39,968 nucleotides of DNA from Reichenbachiella agariperforans (GTDB lineage: Bacteria; Bacteroidota; Bacteroidia; Cytophagales; Cyclobacteriaceae). Below, in pieces: positions 1-8,376 of the stretch. Both the position numbers and the translations under genes were made by a program. The stretch is from positions 1 through 39,968 of the forward strand of contig NZ_FRAA01000015.1 of the NCBI RefSeq assembly GCF_900142205.1, in the 5' to 3' direction. The notes under the pieces are model-generated. The model worked only from the letters and a program-made list of their open reading frames with translations, was not told the DNA's origin and did not search any database. Each line of letters opens with the position of its first letter. Position 1 is the first letter of the stretch.

Positions 1-90
<90 letters not shown>

Positions 91-98
91 TTTTTATC

Positions 99-133
99 AA
101 AACCTTGATTACAGTGTAGTCAAGGTTTTTTTT
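99..133 (+). terminator. Terminator of the ribosomal operon
   Basis: A 10-bp perfect stem, AAAACCTTGA (99-108) with TCAAGGTTTT (120-129), is followed by a T run. It starts about 9 bases after the 5S rRNA, a classic position for an rrn terminator. Confidence 0.9.
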
Positions 134-340
134 CGTCTATACTTTTTTGATCCATAAATATTAGCTCAAAGACTGGATCAGTCGGTAAAGTTGGAGAGAT
201 AAACTCGGTAGACAAGTTCGATATTTTTTATTCCAATCATTCAAATTAACCTCAAGGACTTATAAGAGATGGTTATTCACGAAAAAAAATAATGAATTTC
301 GAACAATGAATCTTGAATCACGAAGTGATCTACTACCTCT

Positions 341-364
341 CCCCCAGAAATACGGAGCGATCTG
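341..364 (+). repeat. Imperfect direct repeat, left copy
   Basis: The 24 bases here match 718-741 at 19 of 24 positions in the same orientation (shared core CCCCCAGAnATAC). The two copies flank the decayed transposase fragment at 384-686. They could be traces of the insertion or an unrelated dispersed repeat. They are too long and too divergent to be a plain target-site duplication. Confidence 0.4.
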
Positions 365-383
365 TTTTATGTACGTTTATTAG

Positions 384-686
384 CTATCTCATCAATGACA
401 TTCTCCAACCCCTGTTTTCATTCTTACCCGTGTCTTTATTGAGTCATTTCCTGCATTTTACCCTCAAGTAACATGGCTTACCACGGATTGGAAAATCCTG
501 AATCGTAATCTCATCATAAAAGCCTTTGGAGGTCAACTTATCCCCTTTAAACTGTTCGGGGTGAATATTCTTCTCTTCTAGGTAAATGAAATATTGCTTC
601 TCCCTTAGCTTCATCGAAACCACTTCGAAATAATCCAACATACCCTCGGCAACAACAAACTCAATAACTCCTTTTCCAATGCTCAT
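384..686 (-). pseudogene. Decayed ISAon1-family transposase, N-terminal fragment
   Basis: Reading from the ATG at 686, 80 codons resemble the N-terminal region of ISAon1-type (ISL3-related) transposases: EGMLDYFEVVS near the start, IYLEEKNIHPEQ, KLTSKGFYDEI and the hallmark DFPIRGK. The frame stops at TGA (444-446) just after CRK, where relatives, as I recall them, continue RRRRW. The same frame goes on past the TGA with LNKDTGKNENRGW, which again looks like the family, before a TAG at 384-386. This suggests a Trp codon turned into TGA, followed by loss of the rest. The catalytic part is not in the window, so this is a relic next to the ribosomal operon. The family call rests on memory of its conserved motifs. 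Confidence 0.65.
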
Positions 687-1064
687 TTTTCTGGCAAAGA
701 AAATTAATTATAACATCCCCCCAGAGATACAGACTGATCCGATACGAGCTGTACTGTCCTCCGAGATAGAATGCTAGGTTTTGTTTTGGTGTTAATTTCT
801 GAGGTATACTATTTCGATATTTGCCATAGTCAAATAACTGGCTGGATACGCTGAAACACTGGTTTCTAAGTCGGATACACTAAAGTAAAAACCTACACTC
901 CAGAGTGTTATTAGAAGGAAGGTTATATTGTGTTTTTTATTTTGTATTGGCATTGGTGGTGCGAACCATTTCTTAACAAGATGATCGTGTGTTTTTGATA
1001 TTATTTTGCAAGAAGAGGTGTGCTAAATTAACCACGTGTCTTTTTAAGATAATTACATCTGTAG
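687..1064. other. Intergenic stretch without a recognisable gene
   Basis: These 378 bases lie between the transposase relic and the end of the minus-strand glycogen operon, and I see no credible coding frame. The right copy of the direct repeat is at 718-741. A short inverted repeat at 895-908 (ACACT/AGTGT around a 4-base loop) is followed on the minus strand by five T (complement of 887-891). It could be a weak terminator for the operon ending at 1065, but the stem is only 5 bp. Confidence 0.4.
718..741 (+). repeat. Imperfect direct repeat, right copy
   Basis: Partner of 341-364 (19 of 24 bases identical, same orientation), on the other side of the transposase relic. See the left copy for interpretation. 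Confidence 0.4.
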
Positions 1065-2111
1065 TCATTTGATCAGTCGTAGGGTAAAGTCGTTGAGGAT
1101 ATTCATGTAGATATTGTAGTAGTCGTAGGGGAGAAGGTGTTGGTCTTCGTCTTTAGACATCTGTAGAAAATACTGGATGTTGCCGAGTGACGCCCAGTCG
1201 TGGAGCATGTCTGGGCCTTTGGTTTTTTTGACAGGGTCTTCGAGTTTGTAGTATTCTTTGAGGGCGCGATTTTGTAAGGCATTGCTATGGAATGACTCTA
1301 GGCTAAGTCCTCGTACACTTCCCATGACGGGGGATTTGATATTGTAGGGAGTAGTGTCTTGGGTATTGATTACTTGCTCATCGAGGGAGAGGATTTTGGC
1401 TTTCTGTCTGGCTTTTTGCACGATGCTTTTCAGGCCACCAAAGGAATTAATTGTCTGCGGATCGAACTGTAGAAAATGTGTGTGTCTATCGGGATCGGAA
1501 AAGAGACTGTCTCCTCTGTCATTGTCCAGTAGGAAAACTGACTGTTCGGGCTGGTTCGTGGCATGGAAGAGGCGCATTTCTTTATTTTTCCATAGGTACC
1601 ACTCTATCGTTCCTGCAAATAATCCTTTGTAACCTAGCTCATGGAGTGTGTCAGCGATATCGTTGCAGTATATGTTTTCGGTATTGTAAAAGTAGCTGGT
1701 ATGGTAATCAAAGGTAGATTTGAGTAGTTTTTGGTGTGTTTTGATATCCGAGATGAACTCTTTAAAGGAGTAGATAGAAGCGAGGCTGTGATGGTAGGTG
1801 CCTCCCAGCAGGGATAGTTTGCCTTGTTTTAAGGCTTTTTTGATCAGGGTGATGGTTTCTGGGTCGAATTTAGACATCAGCGTGATGAAAGAACCTGACA
1901 AGTAGAGTGAGATCGGCGTGTCATCCTGAGTAGTTAGCTGAACTGCCTCATGGAGGGTCTCACGATGTTGCCCCTGATAGGCAATCATGAAATTCTCTTC
2001 TGACTGGATGGGTTTGAAGTAGGGGTTTTGATGCCCTATATCAAAAAGGGTAAATGACTCCAGAGAGTAGGTGAAATCAAAAATCAGTGCTAGGGATAGT
2101 GTTTTGTTCAT
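1065..2111 (-). CDS. GH57-like protein, probably inactive
   Basis: The 348-residue protein aligns in order with the ~400-residue GH57 alpha-amylases common in Bacteroidota glycogen loci. LFDIG stands near residue 22, TYHHSLASI near 105, the nucleophile region NTENIY with Glu145, and the C-terminal block HDWASLGNIQYF near 304, ending in YMNILNDF. Other catalytic motifs are eroded. The N-terminal HQP motif is replaced (around FDFTYSLESF), and the DYETFGEH proton-donor motif is reduced to LSLDEQVI with at most Asp244 left. The following ~50 residues are shortened. Its start overlaps the end of the GT4 gene by 4 bp, so the two are translationally coupled, and it is the last gene of the operon. 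A regulatory or glucan-binding role is possible; activity is doubtful. No signal peptide is seen, so it should be cytoplasmic. Confidence 0.75.
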   Translation of the reverse strand: MNKTLSLALIFDFTYSLESFTLFDIGHQNPYFKPIQSEENFMIAYQGQHRETLHEAVQLTTQDDTPISLYLSGSFITLMSKFDPETITLIKKALKQGKLSLLGGTYHHSLASIYSFKEFISDIKTHQKLLKSTFDYHTSYFYNTENIYCNDIADTLHELGYKGLFAGTIEWYLWKNKEMRLFHATNQPEQSVFLLDNDRGDSLFSDPDRHTHFLQFDPQTINSFGGLKSIVQKARQKAKILSLDEQVINTQDTTPYNIKSPVMGSVRGLSLESFHSNALQNRALKEYYKLEDPVKKTKGPDMLHDWASLGNIQYFLQMSKDEDQHLLPYDYYNIYMNILNDFTLRLIK

Positions 2112-3322
2112 GAGGTGGTAGACTCAATGATACGCATTATTTTTTTGTTGGAGTTATCCCATGTCAGTGTATCAAGTAGCGATTTGTTTTCGCTAGCGAT
2201 ATGGTGCGCTACTTTTTCGTTTTTGAGCAGGGATACGATGTGTCTGGCGAACTTGTCACTGTCGTCGAAATCTGCTGTGAGCGCGCTGGTCAGTACCTCA
2301 GACGCACCAGAGTTTTTGGACAGTACCATGGGGACTTTGGCAGCAGCGGCTTCTAGCGCTGTGAGACCAAACGGTTCGGATACCGAAGGCATGCAGTATA
2401 CATCTGCCATGGCGTAGGTCTTGATCATATCTGGTTCCTGTAGGTAGCCTGTGATGTGAAATCGACTGGCGACTGCTGAGTGTGCGCCTGCTTCGATGAG
2501 AGATTTGTATAGGTCACCTTCTCCTGCCATGATAAAGCGGCTGTTAGGGTAGAGCTCATCTACTTTTTCGGCGATTTCTAAGAATTTAGTAGGTCCTTTT
2601 TGTCCGGTCAATCGACCAACGAATAGGACGATTTTTTCTTTGAATGGACTTTTGTATGATGGGTAGTCTTGCTGTTTGCATCCATTGTGTACTACTTCTA
2701 TTTTGTCCTCAGGGATCCCATAGTGGCTATTGATGATGTCTTTGGAGTAGTGACTGACGCAGATGATCTTGTCTGCTTTTTGGAAGGCTTCTTTTTCCAA
2801 GTCAAAAACCCATGATCCTGCATTTCCGCAGTTACGGTCATAGTCCAAGGAGTGTACATGTAGGATGAGTGGTTTGCCGAGTTTACGTTTTATGTCTATG
2901 GCTGCTCGGAAGGTGATCCAGTCGTGTGCATAGACCGCATCATAGTCTACTTGGCCAGCAGCCTCTGCGATTTGATTCGAAAAATCATTGAGTTGGTTTT
3001 GCAGTTTAAGGGCTTCTTGTTTGTTGGGTGTACGACTGGTGTTTTGATCACTCCAGTAGGGAGAGATAGCCGTCTCGATGTTGACTTTAGAGATTTCGGA
3101 GATAACGTTGAAATCGCTGAAGTCCGCTAGGTTTACTCTTTGTTTGGAGAGGGAAATATTGTTCTCGATAGCGTCTAACGCTTCCATGTCATCTGGCTGT
3201 ATAATGGTTAGCGTGCTGTGATGCGAGAGGTATTGGGAGATTTCATGAGCGGCGATACCGAGACCGCTATTTTTAGCGCTAGGCTCGCCAGGTCCTAGCA
3301 TAAGGATTTTTAGTTTATTCAT
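2108..3322 (-). CDS. GT4-family glycosyltransferase of the glycogen locus
   Basis: A 404-residue GT-B glycosyltransferase. The N-terminal Rossmann domain carries the donor/acceptor loop GPGEPSAKNSGLG (residues ~11-23). A central AHDW and LHVHSLDYDR stretch follows, and the C-terminal domain has FVGRLTGQKGP and the EX7E motif in SEPFGLTALEAA. Bacteroidota commonly encode such a GT4 next to a GH57 and a GT3 glycogen synthase, so a role in glucan chain initiation or elongation is a reasonable inference, but donor and acceptor cannot be read from sequence. It lies 71 bp downstream of the CBM48 gene and overlaps the next gene by 4 bp. No signal peptide is seen, so it is cytoplasmic. Confidence 0.88.
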   Translation of the reverse strand: MNKLKILMLGPGEPSAKNSGLGIAAHEISQYLSHHSTLTIIQPDDMEALDAIENNISLSKQRVNLADFSDFNVISEISKVNIETAISPYWSDQNTSRTPNKQEALKLQNQLNDFSNQIAEAAGQVDYDAVYAHDWITFRAAIDIKRKLGKPLILHVHSLDYDRNCGNAGSWVFDLEKEAFQKADKIICVSHYSKDIINSHYGIPEDKIEVVHNGCKQQDYPSYKSPFKEKIVLFVGRLTGQKGPTKFLEIAEKVDELYPNSRFIMAGEGDLYKSLIEAGAHSAVASRFHITGYLQEPDMIKTYAMADVYCMPSVSEPFGLTALEAAAAKVPMVLSKNSGASEVLTSALTADFDDSDKFARHIVSLLKNEKVAHHIASENKSLLDTLTWDNSNKKIMRIIESTTS

Positions 3323-3393
3323 GAGATGGTTTGGTTGAAGGTGGATAACCTTGGCAGAAAAGTCCGTTTATCTGCCAAGGTTAGGATTAGTTT

Positions 3394-3702
3394 TTAGAGC
3401 GTTAAAACACAGTTTTGCTCATTGGAGACGCGATTGTCAACATAGCGATCCGCTTCTTCTTCGTTGACCCACTGTGTCCCGTTGACCAAATAGCGGTACT
3501 CGTAGCTAACGTCTTTAGGTAGTTCCATGACGAGTTTGAAGTTGCCATTTTTCATTTTTGTAAAAGGATTCTCTTGTAGGCTCCAATTGTTGAAACTGCC
3601 AGAGAGTGAAATGTTCTCTATGCCTTTTGCTTCTTTTTTGTTGATCGTCCAAGTGACCTTGCATAGATCCTTGGATTTGAAAAATTGCTTTTTAATACTC
3701 AT
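3394..3702 (-). CDS. Stand-alone CBM48 glycogen-binding protein
   Basis: The 102-residue protein is essentially one carbohydrate-binding module of the CBM48/AMPK-beta type. NISLSGSFNNW (~29-39), YEYRYLVNGTQW (~67-78) and the acidic end EEADRYVDN are the usual signature, with the aromatic residues that contact glucan. No catalytic domain is attached, whereas CBM48 is normally the N-terminal part of branching or debranching enzymes. It lies 13 bp downstream of the GH31 gene in the same operon. It could tether partner enzymes to the glycogen granule (inference). It is a complete gene rather than a fragment: it has its own start and stop, and no catalytic remnant lies on either side. Confidence 0.88.
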   Translation of the reverse strand: MSIKKQFFKSKDLCKVTWTINKKEAKGIENISLSGSFNNWSLQENPFTKMKNGNFKLVMELPKDVSYEYRYLVNGTQWVNEEEADRYVDNRVSNEQNCVLTL

Positions 3703-3715
3703 GATAGAAGAGGGT

Positions 3716-6160
3716 TTAGTTTATAAGTACTTCGTTGAAATTGATCGAAAGTTTCAGTTGTAGCACGCCGTTTACCATTTCGCTATCTGCAAGACATTCC
3801 TTGCCATCTACCATGATGGAGTTGGGTTTGTCATCCAGTCCATGGAACCTGCCAATGTACTGGTGGTATTCCGTATCAAACTGTCCTTCGCAGGATTGTT
3901 TGATTTTCCATTTGCTCATGTCCGATGGGGTAGAGACGAATGTCTTGACAGAGCACTGTCCGTCTTTGTATTCATAGCCGTCGCCTTTGTCTTCGTAGAG
4001 TTTCGATATTGTTTCTACAAAAGGTTTGTAGAAGTTGAGCGTGAGCTCCTCGACGATAATCTCACCGACATATTGCATGGTAGGTTGTTCAGGAATCATG
4101 GCACCTGCACGTACAAATAGCGGGATCTGGTTAAGTGGGGCAGATACTTTGATTTCTCGCTGTCCTTCTTCGATCGCACCTGTCCAGTAGTTGTACCAGT
4201 GACTTTTAGGTAAGTACATGAGTCTACTGACAGCTTTCTCCTCAGAGATCGGACAGATCAAAAGATGATCACCCAGCATGAATTCTTCTTCCCTGTAGAA
4301 GGTCTCAGGATCGATGTGCGCCTCCATGTGTAGCGAGCGTAACATTGGTATGCCTGAAGTACTGTACTGCCAAAAGGTCGTGTATATGTAAGGCAAGATA
4401 CGGTAACGCATCTCGATGAACTGGCGGACGATATCTACATATTGCGCATCGAATTTCCAAGGCTCTTTGTCTCCATGGTCTCCAGAAGAGTGGGTACGAA
4501 AGAAGGGGTGGAAAACCGCCATCTGTATCCATCGCGTAAAGAGCTCGCCGTTGGGTGAGCCGATGAATCCGCCTACATCTGATCCCGCAAAAGAAATCCC
4601 TGATGAACTGAGTCGCTGACATTGAATGTTGGCTAGTTTGAGTTGTTCCCAGCTGGCAGAGTTGTCTCCTGTCCAGACCGATGCATACCGTTGTACACCC
4701 GCATAGGCTGATCTAGTGATGGTAAAGGCTCTTTTGTTGTCTAGGTAGCGTTGCTGTCCTTCGCAGGTAGCCTGTGCCATCAATGACCCATAAACGTTGT
4801 GTGCTTTGCGGTGGCTACATGGGTGTCCATCAAAGTCGAAGCGAACATCATTAGGAAAGGTGCCATCCTCGAAAGTCGCAGGTTCGTTCATATCGTTCCA
4901 TACCCCGTCTACTCCGTCATGGACGAGTCCTTCGTAGAGCGTACCCCACCATTTTCGCGTGAGTTTTCTCGTGAAATCAGGGAAGTGACATGGTCCAGGC
5001 CATACACTCGCTTTGAGGAGTGCGCCATCCATGCGTTTGCAAAAGTGATTGCCTTTTCTACCTTGTTGGTAGACTTTGTATTTCTTGTCGATTTTGATAC
5101 CTGGATCGATGATCACGACAGTTTTGAATCCATCTTTTTTCAGGTCAGCGATCATTTTTGTTGGCTTAGGAAATTTCTGCTTATCCCAAGTAAAGCACCT
5201 GAAGCCATCCATGTAGTCTATGTCTAGGTGAATGACATCACAGGGAATTTTGCGACTTCTGAATTCCTCGCCCAGTTTTCGCACGACGGATTCTGGATAA
5301 TAGCTCCATTTACTCTGGTGGTAGCCTAGCGCCCATTTAGGTGGTAATGCTGCTGTACCTGTGAGGAGAGTGTATTTCTGCGCCACATCTATGAGTTTTG
5401 GCCCATAGATGAAGTAGTATCGCATCTCCCCACCCTGTGCCCAAAAGCTACAGGCATTGTCCCTTTCCTTACCGAAATCAAAAAAGCTGCGGAATGTATT
5501 GTCCATGAATATGCCATAACCTATTTGGCTATGCTGGCCCATATAGAAAGGGATGTTCTTGTAGACAGGGTCCGTATCATTGCCATAGCCATAGCAGTCC
5601 GTACCCCACAGTTCGCGTTTGGTACCGATCAAGTTTAGCTTGCCAGTCTTGTCTCCGAGCCCGTAGAATTTTTCTCCTTTGTGGAGCACTTTCGTGCAAA
5701 TATTGATGGTGCCCCCGTGGTACTTGTGATCTTGCCAGTGGTAGCCTTTTTCGTCTTGGAAGACTACGGTGCCTACTAGGTTGGTGATTTTGACGGAGAG
5801 GTTTTCTTTATTGATATAGCAGCGGAGCGTGGTAGTTTTGATAAGGAAACTTGCCTTGAGTTCCTCAAATTTGTATTCGGTACTACTAGGCTCGAATGCA
5901 GGATCTATCGCATAGGAAAAGTCATCTTCGAAATAGCCGTCATTACCATGTCGAAACTTGATGATGTCCTGATGCACTACCGTAACCTCTAACGAAGCAC
6001 CCGTGCCATGGATGATGAAAGCGTCATTCTTCTTTTCCCAAGAGGCGTATTTGCCTGAGTAAAACTCCTCTGCATCCTTGCCTTTGAAATTGTCAATATA
6101 GTTGCCTGAAAAATCACTTGATTTATCTACAGGTATGGTTCCCCCTGAAATTTCTTCCAT
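3716..6160 (-). CDS. GH31 alpha-glucosidase, cytoplasmic
   Basis: The protein (814 residues from the chosen start) is a full-length family 31 glycoside hydrolase. It has an N-terminal beta-sandwich with KFYGLGDKTG, then the barrel with HLDIDYMDG. The nucleophile Asp423 is in DGVWNDMNEPA, the acid/base Asp499 in WTGDNSASW, and FAGSDVGGF follows, with C-terminal beta domains (LPLFVRAG-like QIPLFVRAG). It should release alpha-glucose from the non-reducing end of maltodextrin or glycogen-derived chains. There is no signal peptide, so it acts inside the cell. The frame can be extended to a TTG at 6184, but that codon lies inside the -7-like TATATTTG element at 6182-6189, so I start at the ATG at 6160. 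It is the first gene of a four-gene minus-strand operon. Confidence 0.93.
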   Translation of the reverse strand: MEEISGGTIPVDKSSDFSGNYIDNFKGKDAEEFYSGKYASWEKKNDAFIIHGTGASLEVTVVHQDIIKFRHGNDGYFEDDFSYAIDPAFEPSSTEYKFEELKASFLIKTTTLRCYINKENLSVKITNLVGTVVFQDEKGYHWQDHKYHGGTINICTKVLHKGEKFYGLGDKTGKLNLIGTKRELWGTDCYGYGNDTDPVYKNIPFYMGQHSQIGYGIFMDNTFRSFFDFGKERDNACSFWAQGGEMRYYFIYGPKLIDVAQKYTLLTGTAALPPKWALGYHQSKWSYYPESVVRKLGEEFRSRKIPCDVIHLDIDYMDGFRCFTWDKQKFPKPTKMIADLKKDGFKTVVIIDPGIKIDKKYKVYQQGRKGNHFCKRMDGALLKASVWPGPCHFPDFTRKLTRKWWGTLYEGLVHDGVDGVWNDMNEPATFEDGTFPNDVRFDFDGHPCSHRKAHNVYGSLMAQATCEGQQRYLDNKRAFTITRSAYAGVQRYASVWTGDNSASWEQLKLANIQCQRLSSSGISFAGSDVGGFIGSPNGELFTRWIQMAVFHPFFRTHSSGDHGDKEPWKFDAQYVDIVRQFIEMRYRILPYIYTTFWQYSTSGIPMLRSLHMEAHIDPETFYREEEFMLGDHLLICPISEEKAVSRLMYLPKSHWYNYWTGAIEEGQREIKVSAPLNQIPLFVRAGAMIPEQPTMQYVGEIIVEELTLNFYKPFVETISKLYEDKGDGYEYKDGQCSVKTFVSTPSDMSKWKIKQSCEGQFDTEYHQYIGRFHGLDDKPNSIMVDGKECLADSEMVNGVLQLKLSINFNEVLIN

Positions 6161-6181
6161 TTTCAATTCATTTAATTGAAA

Positions 6182-6189
6182 CAAATATA
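6182..6189 (-). promoter_or_regulatory. -7 element of the GH31 operon
   Basis: On the minus strand this reads TATATTTG, a full match to the Bacteroidota -7 consensus TAnnTTTG, about 20 bases before the GH31 ATG. No good -33 TTTG is seen at 19-21 bases upstream, so the promoter is either weak or activated. Confidence 0.45.
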
Positions 6190-6319
6190 CTTTTTCCTCA
6201 ACTCTATCTCTTTGATTTAGTTGCCGCCCAGATTAATAATGTGTGAAATTTTCACTTCTCATAAAAAGAGCTTTTCTAATCCTCCATCTTGCATTAAAAA
6301 GATAGTAGATATAGGGTAA

Positions 6320-6338
6320 CATTATTAAAATAATAATG
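6320..6338. promoter_or_regulatory. Inverted repeat between the divergent glycogen operons
   Basis: CATTATT (6320-6326) and AATAATG (6332-6338) form a perfect 7-bp inverted repeat with a 5-base spacer. It stands roughly in the middle of the divergent region. The dyad symmetry and location suit a dimeric regulator, but the AT-rich sequence makes chance more likely than usual. Confidence 0.35.
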
Positions 6339-6456
6339 GAATAAACAGGGATTGACAGAATAAGAAGAAGTGTCGGTGGTATTTTGATGCTTTGAAACTG
6401 TCAAACCGCATATAAATTACAAATAGTGCCAGTGCAGGGAAAAATGTAAGGCAAAG

Positions 6457-6489
6457 TTTCTGCCTGTCCGGGAAGACTTATTATCTTTC
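6457..6489 (+). promoter_or_regulatory. Possible glycogen synthase promoter
   Basis: TTTC (6457-6460), 21 bases, then TATCTTTC (6482-6489) differs from the TTTG/TAnnTTTG consensus by one base in each box. The -7 box ends 21 bases before the ATG at 6511. Confidence 0.4.
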
Positions 6490-6510
6490 CCAAATCTCAA
6501 ACAAAGAAGC

Positions 6511-8352
6511 ATGAGCGGGAGAATCCAACAAAGCAAAGAACCAAAACTAGAAGATAAAATGCTCACCGAAGTGGCTTGGGAGGTGTGTAATCAAGTCGGA
6601 GGCATATATACGGTCATCCGATCCAAAGCACCTGTGATGGTCGATAAGTGGAAGGATAACTATCTCCTGCTGGGGCCAAAGATCAACTCTAACGTTAGTT
6701 CTGATTTCGAGCCAGATCCATACTCTAATAGCCCGATAGCACAGGTAGCGCGTGAACTCAGAGAGATGGGCTGGGATGTGGAGTTCGGGACATGGCTGGT
6801 GTCAGGTAGGCCACAGACTGTTTTGTTGAATCCGCATAGTGTTATGCACGAGTTGGGAAATATCAAATATTACTATTGGCAAAACCATCACATCGAGTTT
6901 TCTCATCACGATTCTTTGATAGATGAGGTGATGGCCTTTGGGTATATGGTGCATGAGTTCCTTTCCCGTTTTGCTAGAGTATGTTTGGAGCAAGGGGTGG
7001 AGTTGCTGGCACACTTTCACGAGTGGATGGCTGGGACTGCTATTCCTGATATTCGCCGAGAGCAGATTCCTATCAAAACGATTTTTACGACTCATGCAAC
7101 TTTGCTGGGGCGGTATTTGGCGATGAATGATCCGTATTTTTATGATCATTTGCCATATTTGAACTGGGAGACTGAAGCACGGAACTTTAATGTAGATACT
7201 ATCGCTCGGCTGGAGCGAGCCTGTGCGCATGGTGCTAATGTGCTGACGACAGTGAGTGAAGTGACTGCCAAAGAATGTGTGCATTTGCTAGGCAGGAGTC
7301 CGGAAGCTATTTTGCCGAATGGCCTCAATATAGACCGCTTCTCAGTGGTTCATGAGGTGCAAAATCTACATCACCGTTACAAGGAACAGATCAACCATTT
7401 TGTAATGGGACACTTTTTTCAGTCCTATTCTTTTGATCTGGATAATGTCATTTACTTTTTTACTTCAGGACGTTTTGAGTTTAAAAATAAGGGATATGAT
7501 CTAACCTTGGAGGCACTGGCTCGCCTCAATCATAAGATGAAAGAGCAAAACGTCAACAAGACGGTGGTGATGTTCTTTGTGACCAAGCAGCCTTTTCATA
7601 GTATTAATCAGGAAGTAATGACTTCTAGAGCAGTGATGGAGGAGATTGATCACAACTGTGAGTCCATCATGCAACAGTTGAAAAGGCGTCTGTTCGAAGC
7701 TGCTGCGGTGAATTCCGATCATCGATTGCCAATACTCAATGAGCTAGTAGATGACTATTGGAAACTGCGCTACAGACGTACCATACAGTCGTGGAAGTCT
7801 GATCGACTGCCTAGTGTTGTGACACATAATCTGATCAATGATGGAAATGATCAAGTGCTTAGTTATCTCCGGAGTGCCAATCTACTTAACTATGAGTCTG
7901 ACAAGGTGAAAATCGTTTATCATCCAGATTTCATTTCCTCTACTAGTCCACTGTTTGGGATGGATTATGGTCAGTTCGTGAGAGGGTGTCATATGGGGAT
8001 TTTTCCTAGCTACTACGAACCGTGGGGCTATACTCCAGTCGAGTGTCTGGCACGGGGAGTATCTGCTGTGACCTCCGACCTATCTGGGTTCGGGGACTAT
8101 GTCAAGGGACTACCGATGGGGGATGAGGAACATGGCCTCTATATGATAGAGCGTGCCAATCAAGACTATGATACTGCAGCGGAGCAACTGTCCGAAAAGA
8201 TGCTCACTTTCGTGATGAGTAGTAGTAGAAAACGAATAGAAACAAGAAATAAAGCAGAGGATCTTTCTGAAGCGTTTGACTGGGTCAACCTGATCAAGCA
8301 CTATGAGCATGCCTATGACCTGGCATGTGAGAAATTTCCAATAGAAAACTAA
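6511..8352 (+). CDS. Glycogen synthase, GT3 (eukaryote-like) family
   Basis: The 613-residue protein has the layout of family GT3 glycogen synthases, not the bacterial ADP-glucose GT5 type. AWEVCNQVGGIYTVIRSKA (~22-40) is the N-terminal glucan/donor-binding signature. HFHEWMAG and IFTTHATLLGRYL follow, and the C-terminal domain has FFTSGRFEFKNKG and the EX7E motif in YEPWGYTPVECLARG. GT3 enzymes extend alpha-1,4-glucan, usually from UDP-glucose; donor use here is unproven. The length matches shorter bacterial GT3 members without the eukaryotic regulatory tails. The DUF4301 gene begins 24 bp after the stop, so the two form an operon, divergent from the GH31 operon. It is cytoplasmic. Confidence 0.93.
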   Translation: MSGRIQQSKEPKLEDKMLTEVAWEVCNQVGGIYTVIRSKAPVMVDKWKDNYLLLGPKINSNVSSDFEPDPYSNSPIAQVARELREMGWDVEFGTWLVSGRPQTVLLNPHSVMHELGNIKYYYWQNHHIEFSHHDSLIDEVMAFGYMVHEFLSRFARVCLEQGVELLAHFHEWMAGTAIPDIRREQIPIKTIFTTHATLLGRYLAMNDPYFYDHLPYLNWETEARNFNVDTIARLERACAHGANVLTTVSEVTAKECVHLLGRSPEAILPNGLNIDRFSVVHEVQNLHHRYKEQINHFVMGHFFQSYSFDLDNVIYFFTSGRFEFKNKGYDLTLEALARLNHKMKEQNVNKTVVMFFVTKQPFHSINQEVMTSRAVMEEIDHNCESIMQQLKRRLFEAAAVNSDHRLPILNELVDDYWKLRYRRTIQSWKSDRLPSVVTHNLINDGNDQVLSYLRSANLLNYESDKVKIVYHPDFISSTSPLFGMDYGQFVRGCHMGIFPSYYEPWGYTPVECLARGVSAVTSDLSGFGDYVKGLPMGDEEHGLYMIERANQDYDTAAEQLSEKMLTFVMSSSRKRIETRNKAEDLSEAFDWVNLIKHYEHAYDLACEKFPIEN

Positions 8353-8376
8353 TAAAACCAATAACCAACAATAACA

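Larger units (their letters stand above)
6190..6510. other. Divergent intergenic region of the glycogen locus
   Basis: About 320 non-coding bases separate the GH31 operon (minus) from glycogen synthase (plus). They hold an operator-like inverted repeat at 6320-6338 and a possible plus-strand promoter at 6457-6489. I see no other gene. Confidence 0.6.

Noticed and set aside
4305-4622. 105-codon minus-strand frame inside GH31
   Set aside because: It overlaps the GH31 gene in another frame and has no recognisable domain.
6161-6184. Longer GH31 reading frame starting at a TTG (6184)
   Set aside because: The TTG lies within the -7-like box TATATTTG, and a good ATG follows 8 codons later.
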